From NCBI GenBank assembly GCA_033002965.1, contig JAURVB010002604.1:124001-188000 (forward strand): a stretch of DNA of 64,000 bases. Reading direction: 5' to 3'. The position numbers and the translations under genes were made by a program. This document shows positions 1 to 9,345 of the stretch, one piece after another (the stretch's first letter is position 1; every line of letters starts with the position of its first letter). Below the pieces are notes generated by a model. It saw nothing but the letters and a program-made list of their open reading frames with translations. It had not been told where the DNA came from and ran no database searches. Origin of the DNA: Piper betle (Eukaryota > Streptophyta > Magnoliopsida > Piperales > Piperaceae).

Positions 1-430
1 AACTTCTTAAAGTGTTGTATCACCTGGTCTTTCCTTTTAGAAAAGTAAACCTACAACTTTCATAAAGCACCATTGATAAAAGTTACAAAATATTTTCTCC
101 CACCTAGAGTCTCTACCTCAAATGGTCCACATATATCAGAATGAATTGATTCTAAAATATGATTTCTTCTTTTAGAAGTTTAACCAAAATAAATTGTATG
201 ATGTTTTCTAAAAATACAATAATTACAAGGATCTAACTTTGTACTTTTGGAGAAAGGAACCACCAATTTCAATGCTTGCATTCCTCTTTCACTCAAGTGT
301 GCAAGCCTCTTATGGCACAAATTTTGTGAAGTTGCGCCTCCAGGAGCATTCACCTCCTCCCCGGTCAACTTAAATTGAGTGTTGCACAGTGTACTAAAGA
401 GTTTTCCTCTAGCAACCACCAAGGATCCTT
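1..430 (-). pseudogene. Ty1/copia pol fragment: GAG-pre-integrase and start of integrase
   Basis: Read on the minus strand, 180-422 gives a GAG-pre-integrase segment with the words HKRLAHLSERGMQAL and a Cys-x2-Cys pair (CNYC), the usual zinc-binding linker before copia integrase. Continuing toward position 1, the frame reads an integrase start resembling HSDxCGPxEVxxLGG, followed by YFVTF. It is interrupted by stops and runs off the window edge. In this superfamily the integrase inserts element cDNA into host DNA. No reading frame is intact, so this is a relic. It sits directly downstream of a gag fragment in the same orientation, as expected for one Tnt1-like copia element. Family assignment is confident; the exact lineage is not. 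Confidence 0.85.
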
Positions 431-479
431 TCGTGAGTATCCATCTCCCACTACCAATATCATTTCAATCCTCCTTTTG

Positions 480-1070
480 ATTGGGATTTGCTTCTGACTC
501 CCATCTATTCTTGCTTCGTCCCCTATTTCCAATGACTAGGGCCTCACTATTGGAGTTATATATACATTGTTCTTTTTTCGAATCTCCTCGTTCAAAATTT
601 TATCCTCAAACTACGGATAATTTTGTAGTCCAGTTGGCAAGAGAAAATTTCAAAATCTCCCAAACTTCCTGGCAAGGTATTTGCTAATTTTAAGGCTTGT
701 ATTTCATCATTTAGCATTATTTCTACTTTTGCCAAATAATTCCGTATCTCCTGAAATTTGATCAAAATCATTTTGACCATCTGAGTAGGATATGATCGTG
801 AGCCTTTTCAAAAGACAAGCCATATCAATAATGCCTCTCAAATAAATTTTCAAGCTTTTGCTAGAGCAGACATTCCATTGCTTCTCAAGCCACGTGATGG
901 ATTATGCTTATGTCGATCCATTGTTGGATCATACCACAAGTTTTCCTTCCAATAATTTTTTGTTGTAGCATTTTGCTTGACACCTTTAAGATCAGTGGGA
1001 TCATAAAGGTGCTTGCAATATGAGACATTTTCATTAATGTCTTCCATATGGAATAATATCATGATAATAA
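480..1070 (-). pseudogene. Ty1/copia gag fragment
   Basis: The minus strand encodes pieces of a copia-type gag capsid. An N-terminal piece at 850-1062 contains the YCKHLYDP word, followed by the degenerate stretch that in relatives reads as a tryptophan-rich helix. A second piece at 592-780 contains IQALKLANTLPGSLGDFE, matching the LDDEVQALLLLxSLPxSWE region of the family. From 600 down to 440 the frame is rich in Glu, Arg, Lys and Ser, like the linker before the gag zinc knuckle. The pieces are in order but in different frames with stops, so no protein is made. Upstream sequence (1071-1190) should hold the leader and LTR, but I could not recognise a primer-binding site there. Confidence 0.8.
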
Positions 1071-1189
1071 CTTGGCTATCATAGTACTTGGTTTATCTTC
1101 CATCAGCGAGTTTTTCTAGAACTTTAATATTGTGGAAAAAATAGACCACAGTAAGGGAAATAAAACTCGCAAAATACCCAAAATGGGAG

Positions 1190-1960
1190 AGAATTACTGT
1201 TGCAAAAATTTGGCATGCAAGTATTTGGTTCGTGTAGGTAATATAATGATGGAATAAGGTTTGTTCCCACGAGGATTTTTTAGGAAAACTAAATTAATCA
1301 ATTAATCTAAATCACATACTTAACAAATTAAAAAGAAGAATTTTTATTTAAAATTTATTTCAGATAATTAATTAAAGTTACTTAACTAAACTATCTAACT
1401 ATGATGAGAAAGTGAAAATTCTATGCAAGAAAAGGCCTAGGATTTTAATTTCCCTTTATTGCCTCAATGAATAATAATTAACTTTTACCTAATTTAATTA
1501 TTTGGTTTGAATTAATAATTGGGGAAATAATTATTTATGATTAGTTTCCAACATCTTATAAAATTATTAAATCAATCTAATTCATCACATTTCTATGTGA
1601 ATCAAAATTGAAATAACACATTGCCCACAATGGCTAAAAGTTGTATATGATAAATAGATATATTCTTATCCTATTCAGAAATTGAAAACTCAATAATATG
1701 TTATTTTCTTATGTCTAATCTAATCCTTCTCTTCCAAGATAGAATTAAATCACAAAACCACTCAACAGTTAGCCAAAATATTAATTGTATTAATCCAAAC
1801 AAAATAAAAAATTCAAATCCAAGAATTAAAATAAGAGAAAATAAAAATTAATTCATATCATGTAATAGAGTTCTATTAAGCAACCTAGACTCTACAATTA
1901 CTCCATAGAAGATAAACTAAAACCAGAAACTGTGCTAGCACCTTTACGCCCTTACCGAAA
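1190..1960. repeat. AT-rich dispersed-repeat segment, no gene
   Basis: There is no coding signal. The start carries the phrase GTTCCCACGAGGAT at about 1263, close to GTTCCCACTGGGAT at about 42338. Both are preceded by a run ending in a GCAAGTxxxx phrase and followed by AT-rich sequence with a similar progression. This phrase occurs at the ends of many plant LTR-type repeats (from memory). It is probably a non-coding retroelement remnant; boundaries are uncertain. Confidence 0.4.
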
Positions 1961-2030
1961 GCCCTAACCTTAATTTGGCTGGAACAAGAGCACCTTGCGG
2001 TCAGAGCAGGTTCAAAGCAGGTTCAAAGCA

Positions 2031-2124
2031 CTTAGGGTACTACAGGGACTAGGGTCATTCGAATATGGTTCAAATCACTTAGGGTACTGCAGGGACTAGG
2101 GTCATTCGAATATGGTTCAAATAC
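2031..2124. repeat. 47-bp tandem duplication (two copies)
   Basis: Copies at 2031-2077 and 2078-2124 start with CTTAGGGTACT and end with ATATGGTTCAAAT. They differ by one clear base (A/G at the twelfth position) and at the final bases. A short GTTCAAAGCA duplication precedes them. The stretch 2125-2604 after it holds no gene I can recognise. Confidence 0.95.
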
Positions 2125-2604
2125 ACTACAAACTCACTAGACTCGTGACGGACATGGTCCTAAACCTTAGTAAATTCGACTTCAATAAAAATCAAAAATA
2201 AGAATTGGACGATGTAGTGTCTAACCGGGCGACACCAAGCACCGGGTGAGACTAAAGTAGTGGATCCTTACATACGCAGGCAGCAAAAACGGCCGGATAT
2301 ACAACTCGATGCGGATCGCGACTGAACCAAAACTACAACCTTCGGGCGAAAAACGTGGGTTTTGCACATAAACCCTCCCTTTAAGACCAAATGGAGTAGT
2401 AGCTCGTCCTAAATTGTTGAAATTAATTATATAGGGTGGCTACCAACCCTTTGGTACGTATTTTGTACATGAAGTTTTTACCCATTTCATTTCACACATG
2501 GGTCTTGACCCATTTCAACTACAACAGTTAGAAATGTGTAAAAGTTTTAATTACACTATAATACGCCAATACTACAAAAATGTTACTAAAGCAGACGTGT
2601 AACT

Positions 2605-3344
2605 ACATAACAAAATCATGCTGCTGCTATTTATTGTTGGCTGTAGAATAGGGCCAAATATGAATGAAGGTCAAGCCGATTTATCATGCAGCCTCTCTTT
2701 CTCTCCATATTTATCCGTAGGCATTCTTTCTGCTGACGTCCGCGAAAGGCAATACAAATTCCCGAAGAAGCTAGAAAAAATGACCAATAAGATTAGAGAT
2801 CCTTTCAATTCCATCTGACGAATTAAATATTGTTCGGTAGCGGACAATGATATAACACCAAATTGATATAATGTAAACTGTTATGACACCAAAATGGCCT
2901 GTTCCACCAAAGTGGATTCCGAAGTCTACCTAAAGGCATATTTGATGGTAACCATTTTCCATGATTCTATATTTATAACTGTAGGAAGGTTTGAAATAGT
3001 GACAAAGACACAGGAAAAACGAAAGTGTCTACCTCCGTTGTTATGCAATAGACTTCATCTGACCGACAATCCTCGGCCAGATTTTTATCCTTGGGTAAAC
3101 TGGAATTCATCATAATAGCAGAAAACGATGAAACATACGCAACCCTCTTCACTTTTGCCACAGAGCATGCCATAAACACATTCACATATAAAATATCCAC
3201 ATACTTGCCAATTTAAAACCAATGACTTCTGTGGTGGTGACCATGCACGAGATAACCCTAGGAGAGCAAGAGCTTGACGACCCAAGAGGCCACATAGCCC
3301 CCTGCGCCGGTGACACAGATCCTAGTCTTGTTCTCACTTTCCAT
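2605..3344 (-). pseudogene. Cinnamoyl-CoA-reductase-like pseudogene, copy 1
   Basis: Three exons of an extended short-chain dehydrogenase/reductase of the cinnamoyl-CoA reductase group are readable. Exon 1 starts at the ATG at 3344 and gives the NADP-binding motif VTGAGGYVASW, followed by an in-frame TAG. Sequence equal to exon 3 follows at about 3200-3013 (NVFMACSVAKVKRVAYVSS, then SDEVYC) and ends in TTE before a GT donor. Exon 4 lies at about 2760-2605 and reads NLYCLSR, then an in-frame TGA, then FGPILQPTINSSS. Exon 2 and its introns are missing, so exon 1 runs almost directly into exon 3. The catalytic YxxxK (NWYCxxK in relatives) has Arg in place of Lys. The last two exons are absent. 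These are clear inactivating changes. Copy 2 lies 6 kb away on the same strand. Confidence 0.82.
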
Positions 3345-3434
3345 AGATTGAACTCGACTGATTCATTGATTTTTCTCTTTCTAAGATCTAGTTGGTTGAT
3401 AGATTTGGCTGTTTAGGACACTTTGAGGAAAAAT

Positions 3435-3544
3435 TTTAGCTCCTTTGGGGAGCGACGCCGTGCGTTTCCACTGTCGATTCCCAAGATAATCGACAGTGGA
3501 GATGTATGGCGTTTTTACCGGCGACGCTCCCGAGTGGAGCTAAA
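3435..3544. repeat. Long imperfect hairpin (foldback), 110 nt
   Basis: Three nested complementary blocks are visible: TTTAGCTCC (3435-3443) with GGAGCTAAA (3536-3544); GGGAGCGACGCCG with CGGCGACGCTCCC (3519-3531), 12 of 13 paired; and a perfect 12-bp stem CCACTGTCGATT (3468-3479) with AATCGACAGTGG (3488-3499) around an 8-nt loop. It sits about 90 bp upstream of the start codon of pseudogene copy 1. A foldback transposon end or a small-RNA-type precursor are both possible. Only the fold itself is seen. Confidence 0.9.
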
Positions 3545-4704
3545 TGTGGCTCCACTTTGAGATCTATGACACAAAAACCTTTTTTATTTTATTGATAAAT
3601 AATAAATCGCCTCCTCCTCGGAATTCCATATTTTCTAATAATTTTTCTAAATAGTTGATAGATTCAATAGTTTAGATCCATTGGTACTTTTGCAATATTT
3701 ATTGTTAAATGTGTCGTCCTACTTAATACTTTAACTATATACCCTTTTCTTATACATTGGAACGGATGAGAAATTAGTTTTCATTAAGCTGAAACCTACC
3801 TAATCATTTAAAAAAAAAATAATACACTTAGCTACCGCCATGGACACTTGTGAGGAATTGAGCGGCTGGATATGGTTAAGACCACGGGCTTGATTCGACC
3901 AAACTTGGTCGGATTTGGTTGTGGATGGGGAGATCCAACCATATGATAATTTTTAAATTGTTCCTATATTTAATATTTTTTGAGTAAAATATAATTAATT
4001 AGTAAAGATAATCTATAATTAATTAATACTTTTTAAAACTAATTTTGTCCATCATTGTACTTGTGCTTGGTCTTTATAGGCCATGACCAGTAAATTTGGC
4101 TCCACGATCGCTGAGAGCCGGCTGCTTTAGCATGATTGGTGAGAGGCAGCTACCCTCTCCTAGTTTTGAGGATCTGTCCATCTCTAAACAAATCTGATGC
4201 CACCTATCATATCCAGCCAAAGGTACTATTAACATTTCCAGTGGATGTATTATACCAACATTTCCACCGACATCCGTCCATCTCTCGCAAAAACTTATTA
4301 TTGCATCATGAATAGTGTAAAAATCACTAGTAAATTGTTAAATTATAAATAGAGCATTGTACTATTTAAGGTTTATCGTATCACCTTTAAGAGAGATGTC
4401 GGAAACATGTCAAAAATATAATTCATTTGTGTACATATTACATAAACTAAATATATGATATAACAACATATAAAACTATGAGCACACCTATTAAGAATGT
4501 ATCAGAGAATAATCGTTCAGTTTGACTGTTAACTTTGTATATAGATTTCAATAAATAGTCTTGCACACAATTAATGTTATTATTACATGAAGATTAAATT
4601 TATTTGATCAAGATGCCAAAGCAATATAAAATTATTTTCCCCGAGTATACGCAATAAAAATTGGACCTCCGATCTAAATAAAATTATGAATAAAAAATTA
4701 TTCA
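3545..4704. other. AT-rich intergenic stretch, no gene recognised
   Basis: No coding or RNA gene is seen. A segment at about 4575-4690 (GAAGATTAAATTTATTTGATCA...) resembles 8475-8570 (GAAGATTAAACTTATTTAATCA...), so both belong to some dispersed repeat, probably a retroelement end. Confidence 0.5.
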
Positions 4705-7624
4705 TATAATACCCCAAATTTGGTTCACGTTTATGAACCAAATTTACATATTATAGTACCCGGTTAGGTCGGCTAACCTGAACCCAACTTGTGCAGATCT
4801 AATCTCGACGTTTTAAGATGAAGATAAGACTCGATATACATGGATGAATGTACATAATCCTAACATGATTCTACATGGATGACATTCAAACTAATTTACA
4901 CACTAATATAATTACGATAAAAATCGCATAAAAATTCTGAAATACAACGGACAAAATCTCCTTTAAAAATGCAATTAGGGTCAACCCTGTCAAAATAATA
5001 TATACAAATATATATGCATATATCGACAATTTCAATTACACATAATCTAATATGTTGTATAGTCATTTTAGAACTTGGGTTTCAACCCACCACACTTCTG
5101 TTGCGCAATTTATTCACATTTCCTTTTCCTGTCATCATATCTTAGTATTTCATCTCATCATGTCCTCATATTTTAGCATTTAATCACATCACATCAATAT
5201 AATAACATCATAACAAAATATTAACCACTCTATCAACTGACATGTGTGCAAGCGACATCAATGCTCCTCCGTCTAGGCTGGCATATCTAACTCGTGATTA
5301 TTACCTACATATAGTATAAAAACACGTTGGTAACAAGTGTTGCTGGTCCAGAAAATATCTAATATCAAATTGGCTATGAGAGCAAACTTTCATATGAAAG
5401 AAAATATCATCTACTCCTCGTGAAGACTCTGAAGGGCACCTACTGAGGAGCCACTGGGCTGTAGACCCGACAACATCTCGAACTGACTGATCTATTGTTG
5501 TTGATGCCTCTCTTGGCATTTTCTTATTTTTTGGTCTCGAATTCTAAGCCCTCTCCTTACCTCCATATTTCTTCTGGCCTTGAGCACAAAGGCCGAATAC
5601 TCTCACACAGTCACCTTTAGTACCTTTTAAACCACAAGTCCGGATATGTGCTGTACTAAATAGTACCCATAAACTTCTACGTTCTCTGGGTGTGAGGAAC
5701 TCAAACAAGGAGTTGTCAGAATCCCTCGGGAATGGAACAGTCAGCTCACTAATCCAAAGCCTGCTTTGACTGTCATGACATCCGCTCATGGTACGTGCAG
5801 TCGGTTTCTCCATCTCTCGTCTCATTGAAAACTCGATAAAATTATATATATAGGCCTGGGAAGGGATTCATATAATAGGCCCGAAAGTAAATTGTGGTGG
5901 ATCTTATTTTCAAAATCATCCTCGAAGGATCTCATCCTCGAGGGATTATTAATCTGAAAAACTGTTCGGTTAAATAGCCTCAGTTAATTGGGATCCGATA
6001 AAATGCCACTTAACCCATCGTATAAATAATAAAATAAACATACAATAGAAAAGAGCATAAAACAGAAACGAGTCCTAAACAAACCTTGTAGAATTTCCAA
6101 GTGTGTCATCACGCTTAGGCAGCGAGCTCCTACTCCGTACCTACACATCAAAACTATATACTAACATCCGCTAACTAAATGATGCATTAAACTCAATGAA
6201 CATCACACACAACACAATCATCATCCATCACAATAAACAATCAAATAATCATAAAAGTGATTAATCCTAACTCATCCTATTCATACCAATTTTATTGTAT
6301 TTTTCTAAGCTACATCGTGGTCACTTATCATGCTCCAACTCGAACTACCTTATTAGATCACTTACTACTCATTCACAATTATTGAAATCATATAATCATT
6401 ACTTCATCCATAATTAGGCATTAATCACATCAACTAATCAATCCTATCATGTTGTACTAACAATCTTCAATTTTAAATGATCAAATTGGAGGTAGTTATA
6501 CATCTCGTCGTTCACAATCGGCAACAACTAAAGTTTTGACGCGCATCTCGAAGCTCGAATTCAGCGCTCATCGGTATCCAAAGTTCGATCAGGTTCGACT
6601 GAGTGAGCCTCGTGGAAGATCTAACGAATTCCAACGAATCCAGTTTTTTGGCAACTTCTGGCGGTTTTCAGCCTCTTCTAATGGCTTTTCGGTAGCTTCC
6701 AGTTGTTTTCCGGCAGCAATCGCCAACGGTGTCTACTGGCTTGATAGGGGTCATATTGGGTACCATTGGAACTGACTCGGCGAGCCCAATGCATCTACCA
6801 TGTCGAAACAGTCGGTGGGGGTGGCGTCTCACCGAAAAATGGCTAAAACAGGGGCGGCGACGATGGGTGACTAAATCCGACCAGCCTGGATGACAATGGG
6901 CTCCGCTCTGGTCAAGGAAGGTTGTTGGAGGGTCGAGGGAGTTGAGGCGACCACCCGATCGTGGCGGTGACGGTTGCCGGTGGCGTGATCGGCAATGGAA
7001 GCGTGGCGCAAAGGTGCGGCTTTGTTGCGTCGCGGAAGCCCGATGGTGGCCGGGCCTGGTCGGGGCGGCACGGCAATGCCGTGGCGGGGCTGGGCGGCAC
7101 GACAATGCCATGGCGGTGCGCATGGAGGCGGCATCGGGGCAAGGGTTTGGGCGAAAAAGAATAAAAGGTCGGGGGTGTTTGGTGGCAAAGGCTTGACTCG
7201 ATTCTATCTCGAGTCAAGAATAATAACTAAATTGTCGTAAATTTAAAAAAATTCAAAAAATTGGGAAAAATCCCATAAAATAAAATAAGCATCACAACAT
7301 CATAATGACATGCTTTATAATTAACAACCCACCAAACTGCCCGTAACGCGGCCTAATACGGTAAACGGCCTAAAATAATTCTACAATCCATTATATATAA
7401 AAATAATAATAATAAAATAACTGGCATACTTTGAGATAACTTATTCTCTTCTGCTGTAGTCATGACGTTATCATTGTATACTTGAATACGCATGACCCTC
7501 ATAGCTCATACATGCAACCAACGTCAGCTCAGTACACATGTTCTGAAACATACTCGACTCAAAAATAATAGCCAAATTGACTGGTTTTAAAAATAAAATT
7601 CTTACTCAAATCGCGGGTTTTACA
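4705..7624 (-). mobile_element. Solo LTR of the element-C gypsy family
   Basis: The reverse complement matches the LTRs of element C (53366-58978) along most of their length: the start TGTAAAACC, the block with GATAACGTCA, the block CGGGCAGTTTGG, the GGTGCCCTTCAGAG block near 5440, and the end equivalent to GGGGTGTTACA at 4705-4715 (now TATAATACCCC on the plus strand). No internal region or primer site adjoins it, so it is a solo LTR left by LTR-LTR recombination. It is about 2.9 kb, longer than the 2.36-2.39 kb LTRs of C, because 6540-7200 is a GC-rich segment absent from C. Flanks ATTCA and ACCCA are not identical, and a 30-bp duplication blurs the right edge. Confidence 0.8.
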
Positions 7625-7670
7625 ACCCAATTCCCACAAATCACGGGTTTTAAAACTAAATTCCCACAAA
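7611..7670. repeat. 30-bp tandem duplication at the solo-LTR edge
   Basis: Copies at 7611-7640 and 7641-7670 share TCxCGGGTTTT and TTCCCACAAA. The first copy spans the inferred LTR terminus, so the duplication arose from the LTR tip or its junction and hides the target-site duplication. From 7671 to 8685 I see no gene. Confidence 0.85.
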
Positions 7671-8689
7671 TTAGACCATGTTGTTAGAGCTATCTCACAC
7701 GAATACTTTAAACCACTGTATAACATGTGTCTCATCCTTACCCAACACATGTATTTATAAAGAGTGACAAGATATCATCTAACAGTAACATCTTTTGTTT
7801 AATAACTTTTTATCTCAGGTTATTGATTTTAAGAGAGTCATCACTTTTAATAAATAAATAATAATTAAATAATAATTTCTAACATCTCGCATACAACGGG
7901 GGAATAAATAAATCCCACCGACACCACAACCGCTACATCTCCAATCGCCAAACCTTCCCACTGTTCTTATGAAGTCCGACAAAGCCGGAGACATGGGAAC
8001 GATGGAGACTTCACTATGGTAAAGATCGGATTTTTTATGTGGGTTTTCTTTATAAAGTTGCCATCTTTTTGTCTAATAACTGAGATGCATGTATTTTCTG
8101 AAGCAAAAAAACTTCATCGGCAGATCTGTTTCCGACGAAAAAACTCCAGCCAGACCTGTAAGAAAATTTTTTCTCTCGGTGTTCTTGCCGATCGGGCGAG
8201 AAGTATGTTAGTCCAACATTATCCGGTGACATTTCACCATTTCTGATGACTGTTCATTGTTGCCAGTGAGTTTCCACTGTCGCCGGTAAATCCGGCTGTA
8301 GTCGGCGACATTTTGCACGAAATAGTTCTCCAGTACCAACCGGACATATGATTAATTACAGTTAACATAATTGAAACATTGATTCTCACATTTAATAATT
8401 TACACGATGCATTAAAAAAATGCAAATCAAATAAATAACGTTGGAGAAATCAAATAAATGGCCAAAGCTGATATTAGTGAAGATTAAACTTATTTAATCA
8501 AGATATTGAAGTAATATAGAATTACTTACCTCGTGTATATACAAGAGAAATTAGAACTTCAGTCTATATAATATCACGATTCGGAAATTATCTAATTCTC
8601 ACAAGTTAGATTAGGACATTAAATTATTTCATGCAAATAATTCAAACAATTCTGCAAACATGTTTTTTGTTCTAACTATATATATGTAT

Positions 8690-9175
8690 ATGAGGGTGGG
8701 TTTATTGTGCTCAAGCATAGGCAAGCTAAGCTGCGCTCTGCTTGAGCCATCCCCCTCCTCACGGCGACCCCCCCCACCATCGGCCACGGCCCCCCACCCC
8801 CCCCCCGTCCCCAGCCCGCCACTCGCCGTGTCACGCCCACCCACCCCCTCGTCCCCCGTCCCCCGCCCACCACCCCGCCGCGCCCCCCTCGGCCCCCACC
8901 CGCCACCCTGCCACGCCGCGCCCCCCGCGTGGCGACCCGCGACCACCTTGCCGCCGCCCCCGGACCAACCCCGTCCCCTGTCGCCGCCGCCCCCCCCCAG
9001 CCGTCGCCGTAGCCGGGCACCCTTCCCACCCCCTCCGCCGTCGCTACTGCGGCGGCGCCAGTGGCCATCCCCTCTCAAGATTAGGGTTTTTTATCTTGGC
9101 CGTTGGATGCTAATCCAACGGCCAAATCAAACTTGAGCACAGGCAGCTTGCTTGTGCTCAAGTAGAAATTTATTT
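8690..9175. mobile_element. Foldback (MITE-like) element with very C-rich core
   Basis: The left end (TTGTGCTCAAGCATAGGCAAGCT) and right end (CTTGAGCACAGGCAGCTTGC, then TTGTGCTCAAG) are inverted, related sequences flanked by TATATATATG tracts. The core 8752-9060 is extremely C-rich on the plus strand, in sharp contrast to its AT-rich surroundings. Long open frames on both strands (proline-, glycine- and arginine-rich) are a by-product of this composition and are not genes. The element lies just 3' of the last exon of the copy-2 pseudogene. Superfamily is not assigned. Confidence 0.55.
9096..9125. repeat. Perfect 13-bp stem hairpin
   Basis: TTGGCCGTTGGAT, loop GCTA, then ATCCAACGGCCAA. It is part of the foldback element and the strongest local palindrome in it. 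Confidence 0.93.
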
Positions 9176-9345
9176 CCTATATATATATGTATAGAAAAAA
9201 AAAAGGAGATTTCGTCTAATAATAACACTTTTTGGTCTCGTAATTATTCATTAGATATTGTTATTTTTAGGAGTCCCAACTTTAGAAAATAAATAAAATA
9301 AAAATAATAATTTCTAACTTTACAAGTAAGAAGAAGCAATACTAA

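Noticed and set aside
6668..7240. Several long frames (up to 151 codons) on both strands
   Set aside because: The region is GC-rich and lies within a solo LTR. The frames overlap each other and match no protein family I know.
8660..9136. Overlapping proline-, glycine- and arginine-rich open frames on both strands
   Set aside because: They come from the C-rich low-complexity composition, occur in four frames at once, and show no domain or exon structure.
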